Assembly (NCBI GenBank): GCA_020073245.1
Contig: JAIQFQ010000027.1
Location: forward strand, 1 to 51,375
DNA length: 51,375 bases
Origin: Terriglobia bacterium
GTDB lineage: Bacteria; Acidobacteriota; Thermoanaerobaculia; Thermoanaerobaculales; Thermoanaerobaculaceae
Direction: 5' to 3'
Within the stretch, counting starts at the first letter, position 1, and the number at the start of each line of letters is the position of its first letter. The notes below the pieces were generated by a model that was not told where the DNA came from, made no database searches, and was given only the letters and a program-made list of their open reading frames with translations. The position numbers and the translations under genes are program-made. Positions 18,208 to 27,105 of the stretch are shown one piece after another.

Positions 18208-18855
18208 TTACTCGTACACCTTGCCGTCAAGCCGGAGGCGCCGAAGGTAGAGCAGCTCGCACGAGCCGTCGCCGGTGTCCTCGCGCGAGAGTGACGATCT
18301 CCACGCGACCCGTTCGGCGCCGCGGCGCCCCTCGACCCGGACCAGCTCGCCGGTCAACTCGGCGATGTCCCCCTCGCCGAGCGAGCGCGCCGCGCGCTTG
18401 AGGTTGGGGTTCGCCGGCACGACGTGGGTGTTGGACGAGTCCCGGACCACGGTGGCCTTCGGGAACGGCTGCACGCCGCTCCAGCGCCAGAAGTACCAGC
18501 GGCCGCTCTGCGACCAGTCGAGCCTCCGCCACGCGTCCCCCTTGGCGAGCTCGCCCCACACCATCGCCACGTCGCACGGCGCCAGCCGTCCGTTCCACCC
18601 GAAGCCGTAGTTCTCCCGCGACACCACGATCCCCCGCAAGACATAGCCGGCAAGCGGCGTGACCACGAATTCCCATCCACCGTCGGAGATGCGAAACGGC
18701 TCGGGGCTCTCGATCGTCGTCTGTTCGGGCGGTTGCGAGACATCGATCGGCGTCCTGTCATCGGCCGACGGCCTCGGGCCGCAGGCGACGGCGGCCAGCA
18801 GCAGCGCGCCTGCGACCGATGGCAGCCGAGCCCGACCCGTGGCGGCGATCATCAT
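18208..18855 (-). CDS. Conserved lipoprotein of unknown function
   Basis: About 215 residues from ATG 18855 (a second Met follows directly; a TTG at 18894 would add 13 hydrophilic residues that do not suit a signal peptide). The signal is lipoprotein type with LLLAAVAC as lipobox. The mature part contains PLAGYVLRGIVVSRENYGF, LAPCDVAMVWGELAKGD and LDWSQSGRWYFWRW, then a C-terminal block around VRVEGRRGAERVAWRSSLSREDTG. Similar unnamed proteins with this order (a WGE/WG segment, SQSGRWYFYRW, WRSSLSRxDTG) occur widely in bacteria. The function is unknown; Trp-rich beta strands suggest a small beta barrel. It is convergent with purA. Confidence 0.8.
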   Translation of the reverse strand: MMIAATGRARLPSVAGALLLAAVACGPRPSADDRTPIDVSQPPEQTTIESPEPFRISDGGWEFVVTPLAGYVLRGIVVSRENYGFGWNGRLAPCDVAMVWGELAKGDAWRRLDWSQSGRWYFWRWSGVQPFPKATVVRDSSNTHVVPANPNLKRAARSLGEGDIAELTGELVRVEGRRGAERVAWRSSLSREDTGDGSCELLYLRRLRLDGKVYE

Positions 18856-18926
18856 CCGTCGGTCATCATCCCATTCATCCCGAGAGTGCGGCAAGGTGCG
18901 GAGCGCTTTGCTGTCGCGGATCTGCC

Positions 18927-18955
18927 TTGACGCCCACGGCGCCCATCGCTACCCT
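18927..18955 (+). promoter_or_regulatory. Candidate tRNA-Lys promoter
   Basis: TTGACG (18927-18932), a 17-bp spacer and TACCCT (18950-18955) place the transcription start at or just before the tRNA 5' end at 18962. Confidence 0.4.
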
Positions 18956-18961
18956 CCATCC

Positions 18962-19037
18962 GGGCCGTTAGCTCAGCTGGCAGAGCAGCGGGCTTTTAAC
19001 CCGAAGGTCGTGGGTTCGATCCCCACACGGCCCACCA
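18962..19037 (+). tRNA. tRNA-Lys (anticodon UUU)
   Basis: 76 nt including an encoded CCA. The acceptor arms GGGCCGT/ACGGCCC pair perfectly. The D arm (GCTC..GAGC), an anticodon stem GCGGG/CCCGA-type loop with CTTTTAA (anticodon TTT) and the T arm (GTGGG TTCGATC CCCAC) are all present. U33 and purine 37 are in place. Confidence 0.97.
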
Positions 19038-19048
19038 CCGAACCAGCC

Positions 19049-19064
19049 GGCAGCAGGGGCTGCC
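19049..19064 (+). terminator. Hairpin 12 nt after tRNA-Lys, possible terminator
   Basis: A perfect 6-bp stem GGCAGC/GCTGCC with loop AGGG. There is no U-run after it, so intrinsic termination is uncertain. The rest of 19038-19201 shows no gene. Confidence 0.3.
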
Positions 19065-19201
19065 AACGTCACCTTTCGGTACAGGTGAGCCATGCTCGGC
19101 GGCGCCGGCCGGAGCTCATCGGGGGTGTCCCGAAGAGATGGCCATGGGAGCCCGAGACTAGACGCCTGCAATTCGGACGGCGTACACGGGGTTGGAGATA
19201 C

Positions 19202-19270
19202 ATGGTGACGCCTGACCTCGTCCGGATCCTGTCTCGTTTGGCGGCGAGCAACAACGGGAGAACACGATGA
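19202..19270 (+). CDS. Candidate 22-residue leader peptide overlapping the next start codon
   Basis: ATG at 19202 follows GGAG by 4 nt and encodes MVTPDLVRILSRLAASNNGR plus two residues. Its TGA (19268-19270) overlaps the ATG (19267) of the large secreted protein as ATGA. This arrangement would couple translation of the two. No homologue is recognised. It could also be chance, since the downstream gene has its own GGGAG. Confidence 0.3.
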   Translation: MVTPDLVRILSRLAASNNGRTR

Positions 19271-22200
19271 CACGGCATGCAGGTGCGGCCTTCGGGATGA
19301 TGCTCCTTGCGCACGCAGCGGCGGCGGAGTTCACCCAACAGGGGAACAAGCTGGTCGGCACCGGTGCGGTCGGCGCGTACGCCCGGCAGGGCACCTCGGT
19401 GTCGATCTCTGCGGACGGCGCCACCGCCATCGTGGGCGGTCCCGGCGACAACTCCGGCAACGGCGCCACGTGGGCGTTCACTCTCAACGGGGGCGTGTGG
19501 CTGCAGCAGGGGTTCAAGCTGCTGAGCTCGGACTCGCTCCTCGGCGCGTCTCTGGGCACCGCGGTGGCGATCTCGGGGGATGGCAACACCGCCATTGTCG
19601 GCGGACCCACTGACCACTACCAGGACCCCGACCTTGGGTACGTCGGCGCGGCGTGGGTGTTCACACGCACCGGAGGGGTGTGGTCGCAGCAAGGGAGCAA
19701 GCTGGTCGGCACGGGGGCCGTCGGAGGCGCTCGGCAGGGCACCTCGGTGGCGATCTCGGCGGATGGCATCACCGCGATCGTGGGCGGGCCCAACGATAGG
19801 TCCGGGCCCGGCGGCGCGGCGTGGGTGTACACGCGCAGCGGGAGCGTGTGGTCGCAGCAGGGAGACAAGCTCGTCGGCACGGGCGCCGTCTGGAGCCCCA
19901 ACTATGCGATCGGGCTGGGAACCGCGGTGGCGATCTCGGCCGACGGGAACACCGCGATCGTCGGCGCGCCCGGCGACAACGGCGGCCAGTTTGGCTACTC
20001 CATGACCGGCGCGGCGTGGGTGTTCACGCGCAACGGCGGGGTGTGGTCGCAGCAGGGGAGCAAGTTGGTCGGCACGGGCGGCGCCGGAAGTTCCTCCCAG
20101 CAGGGTTGGTCGGTGGCGATCTCGGCCGATGGGAACACGGCCGTCGTCGGCAGCTGGCAAGACAACTCCGGAACCGGCGCCGCGTGGGTGTTCACGCGCA
20201 GCGGCGGGGTGTGGTCGCAGCAGGGCGACAAGCTGGTCGGCGCGGGCACCGGCCCAGGCACGGGTCAAGCCAAGTCGGTGGCGATCTCGGCGGACGGGGA
20301 CACTGTCATCGTCGGCGGGCCAAACGACAGCACCAATATCGGTGCCGCGTGGGTCTACACGCGGAGCGGCGAAGCGTGGACGCAGCGGGGCAAACTGGTC
20401 GGCACCGGGGGCGTTGGGTACGTCGCGCAGGGCACCTCGGTGGCGATCTCGGAGGATGGGAGCGCCATCATCGTCGGCGGACCCGACGACAACACCGACG
20501 TCGGTGCGGCGTGGATCTTCGCCGCGAGCGGCTGCACCGCGCCCGCGATCTACGTTCAGCCGCAGAGTCAGAGCTTCCGAACCGCGCAGAGCGCAACGCT
20601 CTCAGCCGCCGCGGCGGGCACGGCGCCGATCTCCTTCCAGTGGTACCAGGGGCCATCCGGGGACACGTCGAACCCGGTCGGGACCAACTCCAGCTCGTTG
20701 ACCACCCCGACCCTGACCGCGACCACGAGCTACTGGGTGAGGGTGAGCAACCCGTGCGGCCATGCGGACAGCGCCACGGCGACCGTGTGGATCGGGTGCA
20801 CCCCGCCTTCGATCACCGTGCAGCCGCAGAGCCAGAGTATCCAGAGCGGCCAGAGCGCGGTGGTGTCGGTCGGCGCGTCGGGGATGCCGCTCGCATTTCA
20901 GTGGTACCAGGGGTCATCCGGGGATACTTCGAACCCTGTCGGGACCAACTCCAGTTCGTTCACCACGCCGCTGCTGACCGCCACAACAAGTTACTGGGTT
21001 CTGGTGAGCAACCTGTGCGGCCAGGCCGACTCCGCGACAGCAACGGTCACGGTCACGCCGTTGTACGCCTACTTCACCTGGGTGCCGGTCGCGAGCCACA
21101 ACGGAGGTCTCTTCCACAGCGAGTGGCGGAGCGATCTCGGCCTGCTCAACACGGGCGGCGTCACGGCCAACGTGCAGGTCAGGTTCTTCGGTAGTAACGG
21201 CGTCCTGAGCAACGACACGAACGTCGCTCCGGGTGTCGAGTCGATCCTGACAGATGTGGTCGGGCAGGTCGGCGGCAGCGGCTCGGGTGCGCTCGAGATC
21301 GCATCCGACCGGCCGCTCAGGGCGACGTCGCGGAGCTACAACCGGGTTGCGCCGGACGCGAGCTGCTACGCCGGGGGGACGCAGGGGCAGGACTACCCGG
21401 CGGTGGTCCCGGGCGACGGTCTGGCGGCGACGCAGAGTGCCTACCTCGCCGGGCTGAGCGAGAACGCCCAGTACCGGTGCAACATCGGGGTGGTCAACAC
21501 CGGAACGGGGAGTGCGACGGCGCTGGTGGAGCTCTTCAGCGGGGCGGGGGCCAAGTTCACCGACTACACGGTGACCCTGGACCCAGGCGACTGGAAGCAG
21601 GAGACGCAGCCGTTCATGAAGTATGCCGGGCAGACAACGATGGACCGCGGGTACGCGAAGGTCACGGTGCAGGCGGGATCGGGGGTGTTCGCGCTGGCGT
21701 CGGTGATCGACAACATCACCAACGATCCGACGACGGTTGGCATGCACGGCACGGCGCCGACCTCGGTCGTGTGGGTACCCGTCGCGAGCCACAACCCCGG
21801 CCTGAACCATAGCCGGTGGCGCAGCGACCTCGGCCTGCTCAATGCAGGCTCGGTTGCGGCGAATGTGCAGGTCAAGTTCTTCGGCAGTGGCGGTCTCGTG
21901 ACCACCACGACCCTCGTGCCGCCGCAGGTCCAGTCGGTCCTCACCGATGTCGTCGGGCAGCTTGGTGCGAGCGGCTCGGGGACGATCGAGATTCTCTCGG
22001 ATGAGCCGGTCAACGTCACTGCGCGCAGCTACAACCAGGTCGCGCCGGACGCGAGCTGCTACGCGAACGGCACGCAGGGCCAGGACTACCCGGCGGTGGT
22101 CGCCAGCGAAGGCCTGGCGGTCACGCAGAGCGCCTACCTCACGGGACTTACCGAGAACGCCTCCTACCGCTCCAACATCGGGGTGGTCAACACGGGTACC

Positions 22201-22446
22201 GAGGGTGCGACGGTGTTGGTGCAGCTCTTCGATGGGATTGGGACGAAGCTCACGGAGTACCCGGTGGCTCTGAACCCAGGGGAGTGGAAGCAGGAGACGC
22301 AGCCGTTCCTGAACAAGGCTGGGCAGCAGGGGATGGACCGAGGGTACGCCAAGATCACCGTGCAGACGGGATCGGGTGTGTTCGGGTTCGCGTCGGTGAT
22401 CGACGAAACCACCAACGATCCGACCACGGTGACCATGCAGCGGTAA
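19267..22446 (+). CDS. Secreted seven-repeat beta-propeller protein with two Ig-like domains and two copies of the C-terminal WRSD/RxNIG module
   Basis: 1059 residues. The signal peptide is MTRHAGAAFGMMLLAHAAAA. Residues about 22-420 hold seven repeats of ~55 residues with the core VAISADGNTAIVGGPxD followed by GAAWVFTRSGGVWSQQG, an FG-GAP/integrin-alpha-like seven-bladed propeller. Residues about 425-600 are two Ig-like domains, each with QPQSQS, FQWYQG and TTSYWV. Two modules of ~215 residues follow, each with WVPVASHN, EWRSDLGLLN or RWRSDLGLLN, GQDYPAVV, RCNIGVVN or RSNIGVVN and NDPTTV. These are divergent relatives of the module found six times in the minus-strand array downstream. There is no catalytic motif; a surface or secreted binding role is likely. 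It is convergent with the SGNH hydrolase. Confidence 0.88.
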   Translation: MTRHAGAAFGMMLLAHAAAAEFTQQGNKLVGTGAVGAYARQGTSVSISADGATAIVGGPGDNSGNGATWAFTLNGGVWLQQGFKLLSSDSLLGASLGTAVAISGDGNTAIVGGPTDHYQDPDLGYVGAAWVFTRTGGVWSQQGSKLVGTGAVGGARQGTSVAISADGITAIVGGPNDRSGPGGAAWVYTRSGSVWSQQGDKLVGTGAVWSPNYAIGLGTAVAISADGNTAIVGAPGDNGGQFGYSMTGAAWVFTRNGGVWSQQGSKLVGTGGAGSSSQQGWSVAISADGNTAVVGSWQDNSGTGAAWVFTRSGGVWSQQGDKLVGAGTGPGTGQAKSVAISADGDTVIVGGPNDSTNIGAAWVYTRSGEAWTQRGKLVGTGGVGYVAQGTSVAISEDGSAIIVGGPDDNTDVGAAWIFAASGCTAPAIYVQPQSQSFRTAQSATLSAAAAGTAPISFQWYQGPSGDTSNPVGTNSSSLTTPTLTATTSYWVRVSNPCGHADSATATVWIGCTPPSITVQPQSQSIQSGQSAVVSVGASGMPLAFQWYQGSSGDTSNPVGTNSSSFTTPLLTATTSYWVLVSNLCGQADSATATVTVTPLYAYFTWVPVASHNGGLFHSEWRSDLGLLNTGGVTANVQVRFFGSNGVLSNDTNVAPGVESILTDVVGQVGGSGSGALEIASDRPLRATSRSYNRVAPDASCYAGGTQGQDYPAVVPGDGLAATQSAYLAGLSENAQYRCNIGVVNTGTGSATALVELFSGAGAKFTDYTVTLDPGDWKQETQPFMKYAGQTTMDRGYAKVTVQAGSGVFALASVIDNITNDPTTVGMHGTAPTSVVWVPVASHNPGLNHSRWRSDLGLLNAGSVAANVQVKFFGSGGLVTTTTLVPPQVQSVLTDVVGQLGASGSGTIEILSDEPVNVTARSYNQVAPDASCYANGTQGQDYPAVVASEGLAVTQSAYLTGLTENASYRSNIGVVNTGTEGATVLVQLFDGIGTKLTEYPVALNPGEWKQETQPFLNKAGQQGMDRGYAKITVQTGSGVFGFASVIDETTNDPTTVTMQR

Positions 22447-22610
22447 GGGCGCTCCCTGATGCGCGGCCTCGCCGGCCCGCGGCCGCCGCCGCTGCGAGTG
22501 CAGACGCCGAGTCGAGGCGGGATCCCTTGCCGCCAACGGCCGGGGAGCACAGCGTGCCGCGCGCAACGCCTCGCATCACTCGGGCCCGGGATCTGCTCGC
22601 CTGGGAGATC

Positions 22611-23378
22611 TCAGGACGTCCGTTCCCTCGAGACGGCGGCCGCGGCGATCGACTGGAGAGCGCGCGCCCGTTCCATCGGCAGGCCGGCGGAGTAGCTCAA
22701 CCCCACCGGGCTTCTTTTGAACACCGTGGAGTAGAGGACGCACGCTGCGAGATAGGACCCATGCACGGTCGGGTGGCTGCCGTCGGGCTGCCAGAGGCTG
22801 ATCTCTGGAGTCCGCGCCCGCGCGTTCCGCCAGGCGTTGCCGACCGCAGCCACCTCGACCCCCAGCTCCCGCGCGATCCGCGCGTAACCCTCGGACAGCT
22901 CGCTTTGCATCGCTTCGAAATCCTTGAAACCCTCCTCGTGCAAGCCCTCGCGGTGGCCCCAGGTCATGAATAGCACCGGCGTGCCCCCGACGGCCGCGAT
23001 TGCCCGGACCAACCTGCGAACGGCGGGGTACATGCTCTCGACGCGCTCGCGTTCGATCGCCGGGACCTCGCTCTGCTCCTGGAGGACGACGTAGTCCCAC
23101 TTGGTTCGCTGGATCGCCTCCAGCGTCTGGCCGGATGCCGCATGATCGGCCAGGGTCCAGCCGCCGGCTGCCACCATCGCGGCCTCAGCGTCGAATCCGC
23201 CTGCAGCGGCCAGGCGGGTGAACATGCCCGGCAGATCGTTGACGTACGTGTAGCTGTTCCCAATGAACAGGACGTTGATCCGCGGCTGGGCGCGCGGGGC
23301 GGGATCCGGGCTCGCGGGCGGCGTTCCGCTGCAGGCGAGAAGGAGCATGAGCCATGGCAGGTAAGGCCTTTGTGTCAT
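22611..23378 (-). CDS. SGNH/GDSL-family hydrolase, lipoprotein
   Basis: 255 residues. The signal peptide ends in a lipobox (LMLLLACSG). The nucleophile Ser lies in block I (VLFIGNSYTYVNDLPGMF), an oxyanion Gly in AAGGWTLADHAASG, and the Asp-His pair in block V (DGSHPTVHGSYLAA). This family contains esterases and carbohydrate deacetylases; the substrate cannot be deduced. It would act on the periplasmic side of a membrane. ATG at 23378 follows GGGAACGGG; an upstream Met would give a hydrophilic extension. It lies 40 bp downstream of the next listed gene on the same strand and is probably co-transcribed with it. Confidence 0.85.
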   Translation of the reverse strand: MTQRPYLPWLMLLLACSGTPPASPDPAPRAQPRINVLFIGNSYTYVNDLPGMFTRLAAAGGFDAEAAMVAAGGWTLADHAASGQTLEAIQRTKWDYVVLQEQSEVPAIERERVESMYPAVRRLVRAIAAVGGTPVLFMTWGHREGLHEEGFKDFEAMQSELSEGYARIARELGVEVAAVGNAWRNARARTPEISLWQPDGSHPTVHGSYLAACVLYSTVFKRSPVGLSYSAGLPMERARALQSIAAAAVSRERTS

Positions 23379-23418
23379 CACCCGTTCCCTGCTCGATCCG
23401 GCCGACGGCGCCCGCCCC

Positions 23419-24054
23419 TCACGACAGCCGGATCTCAAGCTCCATTGAAGCCGTGATCTCGCCGTGGGCTACGATGCAGATCCGTTTCGGCTGCCCGTCC
23501 GGGCCGAGCGGAGCGAATCCATAGACGTCCTCCGGCGCGACGAGATCTACGGATACGGTGCGGCTGCGGCTGGGCCTGCCAGCTTTCGGGTCCACCACCA
23601 ACTCGAAATAGCCGAGCTTCTGCGAGTAGGCGCCCTCGCCGATCTTGAGCGACTGCCCGGGGTCGATCACGTCGGCCAGACTCAGCGTCACCAAGCTCAC
23701 TTTGCCGAGGAACGAGGTCAGCGCGGCGCTGAACAGCTTTCCCACCGTGACCTGCAGCCAGTCCTCCTGGACGTCGTGGAAGTGGTGGATGCGGATCCGC
23801 ACAGGCTCGTCGAACGCCTGCGCGAAGGGCTGGCCTTTAAAGACCAGTGCGTCGGGCAACGCTGCGTCCAGGTCGGCCGTTGCGACAGGTCCTTCCGCGG
23901 GCCCGACCGCAAACGAGGCGGTCGGGTTGTCGTCCTGCCGCGTGGGATGGAGGAGCTGGAATACGAAGCGGTTCGTCACCGCGCCCTGCCCCGTCCGTGC
24001 GGTCGTCCCTATCCTCAACGCGGTGATCTTGAGTGCCAGGTGTTTGTTCGCCAC
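23419..24054 (-). CDS. Hypothetical protein, 211 residues
   Basis: No family recognised. There is no signal peptide or membrane helix. The sequence alternates hydrophobic and polar residues, as in a beta-rich protein: NKHLALKITALRIG at the N-terminus, VRIRIHHFHDVQEDWLQVTVG in the middle and ICIVAHGEITASMELEIRLS at the end. The middle segment FAVGPAEGPVATADLDAALP looks like a linker. The start is GTG at 24054 because GGGGAGGG lies 7 nt upstream; an ATG 33 bp earlier lacks a binding site. It lies directly before the SGNH lipoprotein gene, with which it likely forms a two-gene operon. Confidence 0.6.
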   Translation of the reverse strand: MANKHLALKITALRIGTTARTGQGAVTNRFVFQLLHPTRQDDNPTASFAVGPAEGPVATADLDAALPDALVFKGQPFAQAFDEPVRIRIHHFHDVQEDWLQVTVGKLFSAALTSFLGKVSLVTLSLADVIDPGQSLKIGEGAYSQKLGYFELVVDPKAGRPSRSRTVSVDLVAPEDVYGFAPLGPDGQPKRICIVAHGEITASMELEIRLS

Positions 24055-24500
24055 GCGATGCCCTCCCCTGCTGCGGTTCGACGCCACTCGCCCTCAGCCT
24101 GCGGTCTCAACGTCGTGTCGCACTGTGCGACAGGCCTGCTTGGATCGGATTACGCCAGCCCCCGAGACGCATGTCAAGGTCGCCGGCCGTCGGGCTCTCC
24201 CCAGGGTGCGAGCTTTCCACCGCCCCCGATCCGCTCGACCCGAACCATCGCGAGCTCCGGCGCATCGCCGCGCAGGTCGCCTGCTGCGCCGCGCCCCGCA
24301 CACTGACTCGCGCTGCTCCCGCCGCCCCGTGCAGGGTACGGCAACGCCGCGTCGCGCGAGGTCTGAAGGCCCCGAACGCCGATCACCACCGAGCAGGTTG
24401 CGGGCGGATAACCCGGCACGGAACCAAATCGAAGATAGGAACGCAGGTCGCCTCCCGAGAAAGGCCGAGGGCGACCCGGTCTGCACGGACACTAAGTGGA
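24055..24500. other. 446-bp intergenic region, no gene
   Basis: It lies between the start of the 211-residue hypothetical gene and the stop of array gene P1. I find no start with a binding site, no RNA gene and no repeat except the hairpin at 24446-24476. Confidence 0.6.
24446..24476 (-). terminator. Hairpin 25 nt after the last array gene, possible terminator
   Basis: A perfect 7-bp stem GGTCGCC/GGCGACC with a 17-nt loop, downstream of the P1 stop on the minus strand. No clear U tract follows. Confidence 0.3.
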
Positions 24501-25709
24501 CTACCTCTTCATCGTGATCGTGGTGGGATCGCCGGTGTTCGCGTCGACCACCGAGGCGTACGCCACCACCCCCGACCCCGAGTTCACCGTCACCTTGGCG
24601 TATCCGCTCGCGATCCCGCCGTACGCCAGGTACGGCTGCTGGTACTGGTAGAACCCGCCCGCCGCGTAGTCCCTGCTGTCGGTCCAGACCTGGTTCCCCG
24701 AGGCGTCGTAGATCGTCATCGTCACGTTCGCCGTTTCGCTGCCGGTGTTCGTGATCCCGATGTTCGTGCGGTAGAGCGCATTCTCCGTCAGTTGCGGCAA
24801 CCACGCTGATTGCTGGGCCGCCAGGAGCTCGGAGGGTTCCTGACCCTCGTAGTCCTGGCCGTAGGTGTGGGTCGCGTCCACCTGGTTGTACGTCCGCCCG
24901 GACAGGAAGAACTCCTGGTCCGACGTCACCTCGAGCGGGCCCGAGTCGGTCGTCACGCCCAGCCACCCCGGAATGTCCGTCTGCAGGAGCTGCGAGCTCC
25001 CGGCCAGCTGGGTGGCCTGAGTCACCGGCCCGGCGGCCGGGTACATCGTGATCGTGAGGTTGGCAGTGGAGGTCGAGCGGTTGAGGACGGCGACGTCGCT
25101 GCGCCACTTCGCGTTCTTCGACGGCACGTCCTTGTGAATCACCGCCGGAATCCAGCGACTGTACGCCGCTCCGCCAGGACCGTACAGATACATGTCGTCG
25201 AAGTTGACCTGGAGATCAGGCGAACCCGCCGCACCTTGGTTATAGAGCGCCGCCAGAACCAACGCGCTGTGAGCGTTCGCGGGCGATGTGAGGAACCCGG
25301 TGTCCTTCGCGACCCAGGAACCGGCCGTACCCATTTGGTCCGATGACGAAGCTGTGAGATAGTCGCCTCTGCAATCCATGCCCGCGTAGATATAGAGAGA
25401 GATATCCCCAAAGCCAGTTGTCGCCTGGCCCGAAGGGATGAGGATCTTTCCGCCCGCTTTGTACTGGGTCGAGCCGGCAATAACGAGACACTGAGAGACG
25501 CCGTTGACCCCTGTGACGGGAGGGGTGAAGCTCTTCGCCGATCCCGACCCGGACACACCTGTCGCGTCGAGAGTCGCATCGTACTCGGATACGCCGCCTG
25601 TAGCCCACCCGTTCAGGCTCCCGTTGAACGACCCGTTGGTGAGCAAGTTCTGCGCCGCCGCCGGGGCGGCCACCATCAAGCACGCACACGCCACACTCAG
25701 AGCTCTCAT
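24501..25709 (-). CDS. Array protein P1: secreted CBM-like domain plus C-terminal WRSD/RTNIG module
   Basis: 402 residues. The signal peptide is MRALSVACACLMVAAPAAAQ. Residues about 21-180 form a beta-sandwich with the carbohydrate-binding-module (CBM4/9-like) opening NLLTNGSFNGSLNGW and closing LQVNFDDMYLY. The C-terminal ~215 residues are the array module: RWIPAVIHKDVPSKNAKWRSD, then SGRTYNQVDATHTYGQDYEG, LYRTNIGITNTG, YQYQQPYL and the terminal DPTTITMKR. The module has two related halves, one around WRSDVAVLN and one around YRTNIGITN. There is no catalytic motif; binding to polysaccharide or the cell surface is inferred. ATG at 25709 has GGAGGAG upstream and a hairpin (25723-25738) before that. 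It is the last gene of the array. Confidence 0.88.
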   Translation of the reverse strand: MRALSVACACLMVAAPAAAQNLLTNGSFNGSLNGWATGGVSEYDATLDATGVSGSGSAKSFTPPVTGVNGVSQCLVIAGSTQYKAGGKILIPSGQATTGFGDISLYIYAGMDCRGDYLTASSSDQMGTAGSWVAKDTGFLTSPANAHSALVLAALYNQGAAGSPDLQVNFDDMYLYGPGGAAYSRWIPAVIHKDVPSKNAKWRSDVAVLNRSTSTANLTITMYPAAGPVTQATQLAGSSQLLQTDIPGWLGVTTDSGPLEVTSDQEFFLSGRTYNQVDATHTYGQDYEGQEPSELLAAQQSAWLPQLTENALYRTNIGITNTGSETANVTMTIYDASGNQVWTDSRDYAAGGFYQYQQPYLAYGGIASGYAKVTVNSGSGVVAYASVVDANTGDPTTITMKR

Positions 25710-25722
25710 CGTCTCCTCCTCT

Positions 25723-25738
25723 GCCGCCCCAGGGCGGC
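25723..25738 (-). promoter_or_regulatory. Hairpin immediately 5' of the P1 ribosome binding site
   Basis: GCCGCCC/GGGCGGC with a 2-nt centre (6-bp stem with 4-nt loop in practice), ending 6 nt upstream of GGAGGAG. The same hairpin precedes P2, P3 and P4. Confidence 0.5.
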
Positions 25739-25800
25739 AATCTCACACTCTTCGCGTCGCTGCCACGCTCACGCGCTTGACGCGCGGCGTCCTGTCTCCG

Positions 25801-27012
25801 TCACCACTTCATCGTGATCGTGGTCGGGTCGCCGGTGTTGGCGTCCACCACCGAGGCGTACGCCACCACCCCAGATCCCGTGTTCACCGCCACCTTCGCG
25901 TACCCGTTCGTGATCCCTCCGTACGCGAGGTATGGCTGCTGGTACTGGTAGAAACCGCCCGCCGTGTAGTCCCTACTGTCGGTCCATACCTGGTTCCCAG
26001 AGCCGTCGTAGATCGTCATCGTCACGTTCGCGGTCGCGGTGCCGGTGTTGGTGATGCCGATGTTGGTACGGTAGAGGGCGTTCTCCGTCAGCTGTGGCAG
26101 CCACGCCGATTGCTCTGCGCCGAGCAGCTCCGACGGCGCCTGCCCTTTGTAGTCCTGCCCGTACGTATGGGTCGCGTCCACCTGGTTGTACGTCCGCCCC
26201 GAGAGGAAGAAATCCTGGTCCGAGGCGACCTCGAGCGACCCCGAGTCCGCCGTCACCCCCAGCCAGCCCGCCACGTCGGTCTGCAGCAGCTGCGAGCTCC
26301 CGGCCAACTGGACCGTCTGGCTCACCGGCCCCGCGGTCGGGTGCATCGTGAGGGTGAGGTTCGCCGTGTTGCTCGATCGGTTGAGGATCGCAACGTCGCT
26401 CCGCCACTTGGCGTTCTTCGACGGCACGTCCTTGTGGATGACCGCAGGGATCCAGCGGCTGAACGCCGGCGCGCGCGGGATAAGGTAGAAGTCGTCGAAA
26501 TTGGCCTGAAACATGCCCGCCCCGGCCGCGCTCTGGTTCACCGTGTTGGCATAGATCTGGGCCCCCTGGGCGTTTGCGGGCGACGTGACGAAGCCCGTGT
26601 CACCCGTCACCCAGGCGCCCCCCGTTGTAGCAACGTGCGCGATCTGGCTGTTCGCGAGCGATGTCTGACACCATGGGGCGGCGTACCAGTTGACGGCAAC
26701 GGCCACGTAGCCGGTCGTAGCCTGGCCAGACGGGATGAGGATCTTCGCACCGGCCCTATAGGCCGTCGACCCAGTCACCGCGACGCACTCCCACATCTCG
26801 GTGCCACCGCCGCCGACCGGAGCCAAGAGCTTCGCCGACCCTGATCCGGGCGTGCCCGTCGCGTCGTGCCCGGCGTCGAAGGTGATCTCACCTTCTCCAT
26901 AGAGGGTCCATCCGTTCAGGTTCCCGTTGAAGGAGCCATTCGTGAGCAGGTTCTGCGCACCCGCAGTGGCCGCAACCATCAGACACGCACACACCCAGCT
27001 GAGAGGCTTCAT
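25801..27012 (-). CDS. Array protein P2: secreted CBM-like domain plus C-terminal WRSD/RTNIG module
   Basis: 403 residues. The signal peptide is MKPLSWVCACLMVAATAGAQ. The CBM-like domain opens NLLTNGSFNGNLNGWTLYG and closes FQANFDDFYLI. Between these two constant edges the sequence differs strongly from P1, P3 and P4. The C-terminal module matches P1 most closely, sharing the VVDANTGDPTTITMK ending, but its last residue is Trp instead of Arg. ATG at 27012 has GGAGGAG 5 nt upstream, preceded by the conserved hairpin. The spacer to P1 is 91 nt. Confidence 0.88.
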   Translation of the reverse strand: MKPLSWVCACLMVAATAGAQNLLTNGSFNGNLNGWTLYGEGEITFDAGHDATGTPGSGSAKLLAPVGGGGTEMWECVAVTGSTAYRAGAKILIPSGQATTGYVAVAVNWYAAPWCQTSLANSQIAHVATTGGAWVTGDTGFVTSPANAQGAQIYANTVNQSAAGAGMFQANFDDFYLIPRAPAFSRWIPAVIHKDVPSKNAKWRSDVAILNRSSNTANLTLTMHPTAGPVSQTVQLAGSSQLLQTDVAGWLGVTADSGSLEVASDQDFFLSGRTYNQVDATHTYGQDYKGQAPSELLGAEQSAWLPQLTENALYRTNIGITNTGTATANVTMTIYDGSGNQVWTDSRDYTAGGFYQYQQPYLAYGGITNGYAKVAVNTGSGVVAYASVVDANTGDPTTITMKW

Positions 27013-27026
27013 GATTCTCCTCCTTC

Positions 27027-27043
27027 GCCGCCCCGCGGGCGGC
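27027..27043 (-). promoter_or_regulatory. Hairpin immediately 5' of the P2 ribosome binding site
   Basis: GCCGCC (27027-27032) and GGCGGC (27038-27043) around a GC-rich 5-nt centre that can extend the stem. Confidence 0.5.
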
Positions 27044-27105
27044 AAGCTCAAAGTGTTGACGTCGCCGTCAGGCTCAGGGCCGTGGCGCGCGCCGTGTCGC
27101 TCCGG

